Source: Kiritimatiellia bacterium (GTDB lineage Bacteria; Verrucomicrobiota; Kiritimatiellia; RFP12; JAAYLN01). Taken from it: DNA of 38,407 nucleotides. A program made the translations under genes and the position numbers. The first letter of the stretch is position 1. The number at the start of each line of letters is the position of its first letter. The notes below the pieces were generated by a model that saw only the letters and a program-made list of their open reading frames with translations, was not told the DNA's origin and did no database searches. The stretch covers positions 1 through 38,407 of the forward strand of contig JAFWPM010000311.1 of NCBI GenBank assembly GCA_017509565.1, given 5' to 3'. Of this stretch, positions 7,587 to 17,409 are shown one piece after another.

Positions 7587-8657
7587 ATGGACGCTGAGTC
7601 GCCAAAGGCGTGGCGCTACGGCCCCGGCACCATCCGCCTTACCCCAAGCGGCACCTACGCCGCCTTCGTCGCTCTCGGCCACGGCAAGCGCCGCCGCGCC
7701 GTCCTTAAGACCATCGCGGAGGCAAAGGCGTGGATCCTCGCCGGCGAATCCCGCTCCGGACCCGACCGCATGCTCGTCGAAGACGCCATGCGCGCGCGCG
7801 CCATTCTTCCCCCGGAAGTCACCCTCGAGGAGGCAGCCCGCCACTGGGCCGCCACCCGCCGCCCCGGCCCCGGCTCCGTCGCCCTCGGCGACGCATGGGC
7901 CGCCTACGCCGCAGAAGCCGCCCGTCTCGTCCGCCCCCGCACCATGCAGGGCTACCGCCACGCCCTGGAGGGCCTCGTCGAGACGCTCGGATCCCGCGCC
8001 GCCGTCTCAGCCATCGGCCCCGACGACATCGAACGCGCCGTCTCCGGGCGCTCGCCCCACGCCCGCAACAACCGCCTCCGCGCCTACGGGGCATTCTTCT
8101 CCTGGTGCGTGGACCGCGGCCACTGCGAGACAAACCCCGCCGCCAAGGTCCGCAAGGCCCGCATTGCGCACGGCGTCCCCGCCGTCCTCTCGATCGACGA
8201 CGGCCGACGCCTGCTCCGCCTCGCCGCCAAAATCGAGCCACGCTCCGTCGCCCTCTTCGCCCTCGGCATGTTCGCCGGCCTGCGTCCGGAGGAAGCCGTG
8301 CGTGTGAGGCCGTCGAACGTCGTCAACGGCTACGTCGTTTTGTCCGGAGACATCACCAAGACCGCCGACGCCCGCACCGTGAAGATCCGGCCCAACCTCG
8401 CCGCCTGGCTTGCGCGGTACCCCGTTCCGGCGCGCGGATGCCCGGAAAAGGGAATCAAGGCCGTGCGCAAGGCCTTCGGGAAATGGGCGCAGGACGTGGC
8501 GCGCCACTCCTACGCCACCTACGCCTACGAGGAAAGCGGCGACGCCGTCCGCGTCGCGTCCGAGATGGGCCACGGCGGAACCGAAGTATTCTTCCGGCAC
8601 TACCGTGCGCTCGCCGCACCAGGAAGCGGACGCGAGTGGTTCAGGATCCGTCCGTAG
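7587..8657 (+). CDS. int: Tyrosine-family integrase
   Basis: The protein of 356 residues is a phage-type integrase. An N-terminal arm-binding-like region is followed by a core-binding domain (about residues 95 to 180) and the catalytic domain. Visible catalytic positions are R233 (FAGLRPEEA), a Lys in DITKTADART, R306 (DVARHSYAT), H329 (MGHGG) and the nucleophile Y339 (FFRHYRA). In the HxxR box the first position is Asp303 rather than the usual His. The ATG at 7587 begins 11 bases after the TerB-like gene. The 3' end is about 140 bases from a tRNA-Thr half, its likely target. The frame can be extended upstream, but that would overlap the previous gene. Confidence 0.92.
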   Translation: MDAESPKAWRYGPGTIRLTPSGTYAAFVALGHGKRRRAVLKTIAEAKAWILAGESRSGPDRMLVEDAMRARAILPPEVTLEEAARHWAATRRPGPGSVALGDAWAAYAAEAARLVRPRTMQGYRHALEGLVETLGSRAAVSAIGPDDIERAVSGRSPHARNNRLRAYGAFFSWCVDRGHCETNPAAKVRKARIAHGVPAVLSIDDGRRLLRLAAKIEPRSVALFALGMFAGLRPEEAVRVRPSNVVNGYVVLSGDITKTADARTVKIRPNLAAWLARYPVPARGCPEKGIKAVRKAFGKWAQDVARHSYATYAYEESGDAVRVASEMGHGGTEVFFRHYRALAAPGSGREWFRIRP

Positions 8658-8677
8658 GTTTGGGATTGGTTTGGACT

Positions 8678-8711
8678 GCCAGACGCCAGACGCCGCCAGA
8701 CGCCGCCAAAC
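8678..8711 (+). repeat. Four short direct repeats, possible integrase arm sites
   Basis: GCCAGAC occurs at 8678, 8685 and 8695, with GCCAAAC at 8705, spaced 7, 10 and 10 bases. They lie between the integrase stop and the tRNA half, about 90 to 120 bases from the presumed crossover. Arm-type sites of tyrosine integrases are often such direct repeats; binding here is inference. Confidence 0.4.
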
Positions 8712-8754
8712 GGCGCTTGACGCCTGAAAGCGGTTTTATAGGGATTTAGGCGAT

Positions 8755-8790
8755 AAAAAAGGCATGTCGGCGGAATCCCGCCAACACGCC
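8755..8790 (-). terminator. Strong rho-independent terminator for leftward transcription
   Basis: Arms 8761-8773 and 8778-8790 pair over 13 positions around a four-base loop; on the minus strand the two mismatches become G-U pairs. The minus-strand RNA then runs into six U (A-run at 8755-8760). It faces transcription coming from the SNF2 gene and would shield the integrase. Confidence 0.75.
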
Positions 8791-8796
8791 CGGAGA

Positions 8797-8843
8797 CATT
8801 CGTAATGCGCAGGTCCTGGGTTCGAATCCCTGAGTTGGCTCCA
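8797..8843 (+). other. 3' half of tRNA-Thr(CGU): right attachment site
   Basis: From the anticodon loop TTCGTAA (8799-8805, anticodon CGT) onward every part has canonical length: 3' anticodon stem, five-base variable loop, T arm with TTCGAAT (8821-8827), acceptor strand AGTTGGC (8833-8839), discriminator T and CCA (8841-8843). No D arm or matching 5' anticodon stem lies upstream. The break is in the anticodon loop or stem, a common crossover site of tyrosine integrases. The T stem has one T-T mismatch. The intact tRNA should be at the other end of the element. Confidence 0.75.
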
Positions 8844-8853
8844 TCTTGAAAAC

Positions 8854-8876
8854 CGCGCGGGAAGCCGCGCGCTTTT

Positions 8877-8878
<2 letters not shown>
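8854..8878 (+). terminator. Rho-independent terminator after the tRNA-Thr half
   Basis: A seven-base-pair GC stem (8854-8860 with 8865-8871) with loop GAAG is followed by six T (8873-8878). It was probably the terminator of the original tRNA-Thr gene. A run of four A on the other side makes it weakly bidirectional, so it may also serve the convergent SNF2 gene. Confidence 0.75.
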
Positions 8879-12086
<3,208 letters not shown>

Positions 12087-12127
12087 GGTTCGTTCCGTTG
12101 ACCTAGCGTGGTGCCGTGGAAAGACGA

Positions 12128-12157
12128 AGCCGCGCCGAAGCGGACTTCGACGCGGCT
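12128..12157 (-). terminator. Probable terminator of fba
   Basis: Thirteen-base arms (12128-12140 and 12145-12157) pair almost fully around CGGA; the one mismatch is a G-U pair on the minus strand. The minus-strand RNA then has a T-rich but broken tract (TCGTCTTT). It lies 28 bases after the fba stop, between fba and the SNF2 gene. Confidence 0.55.
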
Positions 12158-12184
12158 ACGTATGGGCATTGGCACATTGGCCGC

Positions 12185-13129
12185 CTATTTCTTGAGGGCT
12201 GCGAGAAGCTCGTCGGTGCGGTACGCGGAGCCGAGGAGGCAGTTCTTCTCGTAGATGAAGTCGGCATATTCCTTCATGAAAATCTTGCCGGGGTCGCGGA
12301 GGTCGAACTTCGCGGGCTGGTCGCGGAAGAACTCGCGGTGGACGCGGGTCCAGACGAGACGGCCGTCGGTGTCGATGTTGATCTTCGTCACGCCGCGCTT
12401 GGCCGCGCCAAGGAACTGCGTCGCGTCGACGCCCTTGGCGCCCTTGATTTCGCCGCCGGCGGCGTTGATGCGGGCGACTTCGCCCGGAGGGACCGAGGAG
12501 GAGCCGTGCATGACCAGCGGGAAGCCAGGCAGCTGCTTCTGGATCTCCTCAAGGATGTCGTAGCGGAGCTTCTGGTCGCCGGAGAACTTGAATGCGCCGT
12601 GGGAGGTGCCGATTGCGCAGGCAAGGGAGTCGCATCCCGTCTTGCTGACGAAGTCAACGACTTCCTCGGGCTTGGTGTAGACATGCTCGGCGGCCTTGAC
12701 ATCCTCTTCGACGCCCTTGAGCTGGCCGAGTTCGGCCTCGACGACGAGGCCCTTGGCGTGGGCGGCGTCGACTACGCGCTTGGTGATCTCGATGTTCTTC
12801 TCGTAGGGGAAGGCGGAGGCGTCGATCATGACGGAGGAGTAGACGCCGGACTCGATGCAGTCCATGCAGGTCTCCTCGTCGCCGTGGTCCAGGTGAACGG
12901 CGAAAATGGCGTCCGGGAAGATTTCGTTGGCGGTCTGCATCATCGCCTCCAGCATCTTCTTGTGGGTGTACTTGCGGGCGCCCTTGGAAAGCTGGACGAT
13001 GAACGGGGCCTTGGAGCGGACGTTGCCTTCGAAAAGACCCATGGTCTGCTCGAGGTTGTTGATATTGTAGGCACCAATGGCATATTTGCCGTAAGCGTGC
13101 TTGAAGAGTTCCTTGGTGGTTACGATCAT
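12185..13129 (-). CDS. fba: Class II fructose-1,6-bisphosphate aldolase
   Basis: This 314-residue enzyme interconverts fructose 1,6-bisphosphate with glyceraldehyde 3-phosphate and dihydroxyacetone phosphate in glycolysis. It is a zinc aldolase: VHLDHGD (H79, D81, H82) holds the catalytic Asp and a zinc ligand, and VEAELGQLKG and VMHGSSSVP are the typical metal and phosphate-binding loops; GVTKINIDTD gives the NxD signature. Length fits class IIB enzymes. GGAG precedes the ATG by about eight bases. It has its own near-consensus promoter, back to back with that of metK. Confidence 0.95.
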   Translation of the reverse strand: MIVTTKELFKHAYGKYAIGAYNINNLEQTMGLFEGNVRSKAPFIVQLSKGARKYTHKKMLEAMMQTANEIFPDAIFAVHLDHGDEETCMDCIESGVYSSVMIDASAFPYEKNIEITKRVVDAAHAKGLVVEAELGQLKGVEEDVKAAEHVYTKPEEVVDFVSKTGCDSLACAIGTSHGAFKFSGDQKLRYDILEEIQKQLPGFPLVMHGSSSVPPGEVARINAAGGEIKGAKGVDATQFLGAAKRGVTKINIDTDGRLVWTRVHREFFRDQPAKFDLRDPGKIFMKEYADFIYEKNCLLGSAYRTDELLAALKK

Positions 13130-13168
13130 TGGATGTGCTCCGTATGTATAGTTGAAAACAACACTATA

Positions 13169-13197
13169 ATTATGCCAAAAAAGCCGGCGACGGTCAA
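13169..13197 (-). promoter_or_regulatory. fba promoter
   Basis: On the minus strand TTGACC (13192-13197) and CATAAT (13169-13174) are 17 bases apart. This gives a leader of about 33 bases before the fba ATG. Confidence 0.75.
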
Positions 13198-13202
13198 GGC
13201 TC

Positions 13203-13231
13203 TTGCATTCCTCCGCGCGAAAGGCTATACT
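13203..13231 (+). promoter_or_regulatory. metK promoter
   Basis: TTGCAT (13203-13208) and TATACT (13226-13231) are 17 bases apart, 35 bases before the metK ATG. The leader is too short to hold a SAM riboswitch. Confidence 0.75.
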
Positions 13232-13266
13232 TGTTGCGGTTGATTATTTACGGAAAGACGCTGTCC

Positions 13267-14448
13267 ATGAGCAAGATTTTATCGCCGCACGTTTTCACAT
13301 CCGAATCGGTCTCGGAAGGCCACCCCGACAAGGTCGCGGACCAGGTCTCCGACGCCATTCTCGATGCGTACCTGGCCTGTGACCACACCGCGCACGTCGC
13401 CTGCGAGACTGCCGTGGGGCAGAACCTGCTCGTCAATCTCGGCGAGGTTTCGTGCCGGGGAGGCGAATCCGTCGATACCGGCGAAATCGCGCGCGCCGTG
13501 GTGCGCGACATCGGCTACGACCGCCCGGAAGAGGGGTTCTCCTACGACACATTCCGCTACGAAAGCGCCATCCACACGCAGTCCCCCGACATCAGCATGG
13601 GCGTCGACCGCGGATCCGACGAGGAACAGGGCGCCGGCGACCAGGGCATGATGTTCGGCTACGCTACGGACTCCACACCCGAACTGATGCCGGCCCCGAT
13701 TGTTTTCGCCCACAGGCTGCTCCGCACCTTCTCGCGCATGCGCCGTTCCGGAGAACTCCCCTACCTGCGCCCAGACGCGAAGGCGCAGGTCTCGGTACGC
13801 CACGAAAATGGCCGCCCTGTCGCCATTGAGACCGTGGTGGTGTCGCACCAGACAGATGCCGGGACGCCAATCGGGCGCATCCGCCGCGATGCCGAGCAGG
13901 TGGCGCGCCAGGTCCTCGACGGCGCGCTCGTCACCAACTCCACCAAGTTCTATGTAAACCCCACCGGCAACTTCGTCATCGGCGGGCCCGCGGGCGACGC
14001 CGGGGTGACCGGCCGCAAGATAATCGTCGACACATACGGCGGCGTCGGCTCGCACGGCGGCGGCGCTTTCTCCGGGAAGGACGCCTCAAAGGTTGACCGC
14101 TCCGCCGCGTACTACTGCCGCTATGTCGCAAAGAACATCGTCGCCGCCGGGCTGGCCGGGAAATGCGAAATCCAGGTTTCCTACGCGATCGGACGCGCCA
14201 ACGCGACGAGCATCAACGTCTCCACCTACGGGACCGGCAAAATCCCGGAGGAGCGCATCGCCGACATCCTTGAGCATGGCGGCATCTTCGACTTCCGCCC
14301 GGGAATGATCGCCAAGTCGCTTGGCCTCCTCGCGCCAAGGGGCTGGTGCTACCGCGACACCGCCACCTACGGCCACTTCGGGCGACCGGAGTTCCCGTGG
14401 GAGCGAATCGACGTGACCGGGGCGCTCCGCGACGCCGCCGGGCTATGA
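13267..14448 (+). CDS. metK: S-adenosylmethionine synthetase
   Basis: The enzyme makes S-adenosylmethionine from methionine and ATP. Over 393 residues all hallmark segments are present: FTSESVSEGHPDKVADQVSD at the N-terminus, GAGDQGMMFGYA in the middle, and GGAFSGKDASKVDRSAAY in the C-terminal part with the ATP/phosphate-binding loop. The start at 13267 (MSKILSPHVF) is chosen because it matches the family N-terminus; the frame is open 12 codons further but that would run into the promoter. It is probably the first gene of a metK-apt-hisC group with gaps of 33 and 21 bases. Confidence 0.97.
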   Translation: MSKILSPHVFTSESVSEGHPDKVADQVSDAILDAYLACDHTAHVACETAVGQNLLVNLGEVSCRGGESVDTGEIARAVVRDIGYDRPEEGFSYDTFRYESAIHTQSPDISMGVDRGSDEEQGAGDQGMMFGYATDSTPELMPAPIVFAHRLLRTFSRMRRSGELPYLRPDAKAQVSVRHENGRPVAIETVVVSHQTDAGTPIGRIRRDAEQVARQVLDGALVTNSTKFYVNPTGNFVIGGPAGDAGVTGRKIIVDTYGGVGSHGGGAFSGKDASKVDRSAAYYCRYVAKNIVAAGLAGKCEIQVSYAIGRANATSINVSTYGTGKIPEERIADILEHGGIFDFRPGMIAKSLGLLAPRGWCYRDTATYGHFGRPEFPWERIDVTGALRDAAGL

Positions 14449-14481
14449 CCTCCCCTACCCCATACCAAAACCCCGACCGCC

Positions 14482-15009
14482 ATGAAATCCCTTGAAGACT
14501 ACATCGTCAGCATCCCGGACTTCCCCCGCCCCGGCATTCTCTTCCGCGACGTCACGGGCGTCCTCGACTCCGGCGAGGGCCTCCACCTTGCAATCGAGGA
14601 GCTGGCAAGGAAGCTCGACGGTCTCGAATTCGACGCAATTGCCGGCGTGGAGTCGCGCGGGTTCCTCTTCGGGGCGCCACTCGCATACCGCCTCCGCAAG
14701 GGCTTCATCCCCGTCCGCAAGCCAGGCAAGCTGCCGCGCGCCGTCGTCCGCCAAAGCTACGACCTGGAATACGGCTCCGCGACCGTCGAAATGCACGCGG
14801 ACGCAATCCAGCCAGGCCAGCAGGTGGTCCTCATGGACGACCTGCTCGCCACCGGCGGCACCGCAAAGGCCGCCGCGACACTCGTCGAGCGCCTCGGCGG
14901 CAATGTCGTCAAAATGCTCTTCCTCGTCGAACTCTTCGACCTCGGCGCGCGCGAATCCAGACTTTCAGGATACGATGTCGACGCCGTTCTCAAATTCCCC
15001 GGCCACTAG
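14482..15009 (+). CDS. apt: Adenine phosphoribosyltransferase
   Basis: The 175-residue protein salvages adenine to AMP using PRPP. It has the apt N-terminus (YIVSIPDFPRPGILFRD), the flexible-loop region (GAPLAYRLRKGFIPVRKPGK) and the PRPP-binding motif VVLMDDLLATGGTA near residue 113. Family length is normal. It lies 33 bases after metK; adenine released from SAM-derived nucleosides makes this neighbourhood sensible, though that link is inference. Confidence 0.96.
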   Translation: MKSLEDYIVSIPDFPRPGILFRDVTGVLDSGEGLHLAIEELARKLDGLEFDAIAGVESRGFLFGAPLAYRLRKGFIPVRKPGKLPRAVVRQSYDLEYGSATVEMHADAIQPGQQVVLMDDLLATGGTAKAAATLVERLGGNVVKMLFLVELFDLGARESRLSGYDVDAVLKFPGH

Positions 15010-15030
15010 CGGCCGGACGCCACACCGAAC

Positions 15031-16074
15031 ATGAAAAGCCCGATAGCCGAGAACATCGAAGCAATCGCAGGCTACACGCCAGGCGAACAGCCACCCGCCG
15101 GAACCCGGGTGGTGAAGCTCAACACCAACGAGAACCCGTATCCCCCCTCGCCCCTTGTGGCCAAGGCGCTGGCCGACATCGACTGCGCCAGCCTCAGGCG
15201 CTACCCGGATCCCATGGCGACGGCCGTCCGCGAGCGGATAGCCGAAATTCACGGGACAACCCCCGAACACGTGTTCGCCGGGAACGGCTCCGACGAGGTT
15301 CTCGCCCTTGCGACTCGCTGCTTCGTGAGGCGCGGCGGCTCCGCCGGAGCCTTCACCCCCACCTACTCCCTATACCCCGTCCTGTCCAGCATCCGCGACG
15401 TCACATATCTCGAAACGCCTCTCGCGGACGACTTTTCATGGCACACGCCTGACTTTGGCGCCACTCCCCCGGACCTCTTTTTCCTGACCAACCCCAACGC
15501 CCCGACGGGCATCGCCTACCCTGCCGGGGAAATCCGCGACTTCGCCAGCTCTTTCCCCGGGACGGTGCTCATCGACGAGGCCTACGTGGATTTCTCCGAC
15601 GGCTCGTGCATGGAACTCGCCACCGCGCCGGACAACGGGAATGTCGTCGTATCTAGGACCCTCTCGAAGTCCTTCTCGCTGGCCGGGCTCCGCTTCGGCT
15701 ACTGCGTCGGCCCGGAACGCCTGATTGAGGCGATGTTCAAGGCGAAGGACTCCTACAACCTCGACGCCATAACGCAGCGCCTCGCGCTCGCGGCGCTGAA
15801 CGACCTGGAATGGATGCGCGCGAACGCGGCCAACATCCGCTCCGAGAGGTCGCGACTCTCCGCCGCACTGGTGGCGCGCGGCTGGCGCTGCACGCCGTCG
15901 CAGGCGAATTTCGTCTTCGCGCGCCCGCCCAGCGGCGACGCCGCTCGGATTTTCGCCGCGCTACGCGCAAAGGGCGTCTACGTGCGCCACTTCAACCTGC
16001 CGCGCATCAGCGACTGGCTGCGGATTACCGTCGGGACCCCTGCGGAGAACGACGCCCTGCTCGCGGCGCTCTAG
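15031..16074 (+). CDS. hisC: Histidinol-phosphate aminotransferase
   Basis: The 347-residue PLP enzyme has the fold-type I aminotransferase motifs: LNTNENPYPPSP at the N-terminus, RRYPDP, the Asn of FLTNPNAPTG, the Asp of LIDEAYVDF, and the PLP lysine K213 in SKSFSLAGLRFGY. C-terminal SDWLRITVGTP is the usual carboxylate-binding Arg region. The family also includes aromatic aminotransferases, so hisC is the best but not the only reading. No other his gene is in the window. It is convergent with the XylR-type regulator, 25 bases apart, and no clear terminator is seen between them. Confidence 0.9.
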   Translation: MKSPIAENIEAIAGYTPGEQPPAGTRVVKLNTNENPYPPSPLVAKALADIDCASLRRYPDPMATAVRERIAEIHGTTPEHVFAGNGSDEVLALATRCFVRRGGSAGAFTPTYSLYPVLSSIRDVTYLETPLADDFSWHTPDFGATPPDLFFLTNPNAPTGIAYPAGEIRDFASSFPGTVLIDEAYVDFSDGSCMELATAPDNGNVVVSRTLSKSFSLAGLRFGYCVGPERLIEAMFKAKDSYNLDAITQRLALAALNDLEWMRANAANIRSERSRLSAALVARGWRCTPSQANFVFARPPSGDAARIFAALRAKGVYVRHFNLPRISDWLRITVGTPAENDALLAAL

Positions 16075-16099
16075 CCCCGCGCCCGCCGCGGCGCGCCGC

Positions 16100-17254
16100 T
16101 CACCTGAAGGCCGACGGCACCCTGCCCAGCCTGCGCCTGAACACCACGTTCATGTGGCTCGCGTCCGTAAATCCGCAGGCCCTCGCTATCCGGGCCTGGC
16201 TTAGCGACGTCTGCGCAAGCAGCGCCTTCGCCCTGCCCAGCCTTTGCGCGATTATCTCCTCGCCTGGAGACCTCCCGGCCGCCGCCCTGAAGCGCGTCTC
16301 CAACGTCCGGCGAGAGACATTCAGCCCCCTCGCCAGATCGGCGACGCCAAAGTGTTCCGAAATGTTCGCCTCTATGATCTCCCGGCACCGCCTTACCAGC
16401 GCGTCCCCCGCGCTGTCGTGCGCGGTGGACCTGCGCGCGACCACGGCCTTGGCGGCATACAGGATCCGCTGGCCCCCCACGTGTTGCCGCCCGGCCATTG
16501 CCGCGTCCAGCGCCCCGGCGGCCCTGTAGCCGGCCTCCTCGGTCGTCATCGCGATGCTTGAAAGCGTCGGGGTCATTGTCTCGCAAAGGACATCGTCGTT
16601 GTCCACGCCAAGGACCGCGACCTCTTCAGGAACCGCTATCCCGGCACGGGCGCAAGTGCCGAGGACCCCCAGCGCCCGGAAGTCATACGCCACGAAGACC
16701 CCCACGGGCTTCCGCAGCCGAAGCAGCCACTCCCCCAGTTCCGGATCCTCCCCGGAATCGCTTATCGAGCCGCCCACCGCGCCTTCGTATATCGAGCAGC
16801 CAAACCCGCGCCGCGCGAGCTCCGCCGAAAAGGCCTCTCCACGCGCCACCGACCACGGCTGGCGGCCTTGCCCCCCTATGTAGGCGAAGTTCTCAAAGCC
16901 CCTTTCAAGAAAATGCGATACCGCCATCTTCGCAACCGACTCGTTGTCGCAGTCTATCCGCGCCACCGGCGACATGCCCGGCCCTATGTCGTTTAGCAGC
17001 ACCATGGGCGTCCGGTGGCGCCGCGCAAGGCGCACCATGTCCGGCGGAAGCCTGTTGGCAACGATTCCGTCAAAATGCCACGACGCCGCGTCAAACGCCG
17101 TCGGCTCCCCCTCCCGCCCCATGCGGACGTCCATCGTCCACGGCCTGTTGCGCTGCGAGTGGCGAAGTATTCCACGAAGTATCTGCGTGTGCGAAACATG
17201 TGTCCTTGAGAGCAGTATCACTACGTGCGGAGACCTGTCGATAATGTATGCCAT
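16100..17254 (-). CDS. XylR-type transcriptional regulator (sugar-binding domain plus AraC HTH)
   Basis: The 384-residue protein combines a LacI/periplasmic-binding-like sensor (about residues 10 to 275; AVLGVDNDDVLCETMTPTLS is the typical end) with a C-terminal AraC-type double HTH (IIEANISEHFGVADLARGLN, then IARACGFTDASHMNVVFRRR). This is the layout of E. coli XylR. It likely senses a sugar from the neighbouring catabolic genes and acts at the operator upstream of 17314. The ATG at 17254 is chosen; the longer frame begins with a TTG and has no better binding site. It is divergent from the plus-strand cluster, which supports a local regulator. The sugar is unknown. Confidence 0.9.
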   Translation of the reverse strand: MAYIIDRSPHVVILLSRTHVSHTQILRGILRHSQRNRPWTMDVRMGREGEPTAFDAASWHFDGIVANRLPPDMVRLARRHRTPMVLLNDIGPGMSPVARIDCDNESVAKMAVSHFLERGFENFAYIGGQGRQPWSVARGEAFSAELARRGFGCSIYEGAVGGSISDSGEDPELGEWLLRLRKPVGVFVAYDFRALGVLGTCARAGIAVPEEVAVLGVDNDDVLCETMTPTLSSIAMTTEEAGYRAAGALDAAMAGRQHVGGQRILYAAKAVVARRSTAHDSAGDALVRRCREIIEANISEHFGVADLARGLNVSRRTLETRFRAAAGRSPGEEIIAQRLGRAKALLAQTSLSQARIARACGFTDASHMNVVFRRRLGRVPSAFR

Positions 17255-17269
17255 GCCACAATCATACCA

Positions 17270-17293
17270 TTTGTTGCGCAAATATACAACAAA
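17270..17293. promoter_or_regulatory. Palindromic operator candidate for the XylR-type regulator
   Basis: TTTGTTG (17270-17276) and CAACAAA (17287-17293) form a perfect inverted repeat around a ten-base spacer. It is 16 bases before the regulator ATG and 20 bases before the -35 box of the catabolic promoter, so it could serve both. Confidence 0.55.
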
Positions 17294-17313
17294 AGATTTT
17301 CGCAAGCGTCACA

Positions 17314-17342
17314 TTGACTACTTCATCAAGTCCTGCTAGAAT
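17314..17342 (+). promoter_or_regulatory. Promoter of the catabolic cluster
   Basis: TTGACT (17314-17319) and TAGAAT (17337-17342) are 17 bases apart, 67 bases before the metallophosphoesterase ATG. The same TAGAAT box is found at rpmE. Confidence 0.75.
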
Positions 17343-17409
17343 TTTACCAGAGTCGAAAAGGTCGCTTCCCCGTGAAACGAGGCCTCCCCCATTAGTTAGG
17401 ATCCATCCC

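Larger units (their letters stand above)
1..8843. mobile_element. Right part of an integrated phage or phage-satellite element (left end outside window)
   Basis: The segment joins a leftward early operon (DNA-binding proteins, primase-helicase, Nu1-like protein), a divergent control region, a repressor, an accessory gene and a tyrosine integrase. It ends at a 3' half of a tRNA-Thr gene, the usual right boundary left by an integrase that uses a tRNA. Genes beyond that point are ordinary chromosomal genes. No capsid, tail or large-terminase gene lies in the visible part, so a full prophage and a small satellite both remain possible. The right boundary is supported by the tRNA fragment; the left boundary is not in the window. 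Confidence 0.8.

Noticed and set aside
8678-8711. CRISPR array from the short GCCAGAC repeats
   Set aside because: Units are only seven bases and spacing is 7 to 10; there are no spacers or cas genes.
8780-8843. A complete but D-armless tRNA, since GCCAAC at 8780-8785 could pair with GTTGGC at 8834-8839
   Set aside because: The six bases belong to the 3' arm of the terminator hairpin, there is no D arm, and the 5' anticodon stem does not pair beyond two bases. A half-tRNA left by integration explains the site better.
12116-13243. Plus-strand frame of 375 codons opposite fba
   Set aside because: It is the antisense of a confidently identified aldolase with a promoter on the other strand.
13232-13266. 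SAM riboswitch before metK
   Set aside because: The leader from the mapped-looking promoter to the ATG is under 35 bases, far too short for any SAM-binding RNA.
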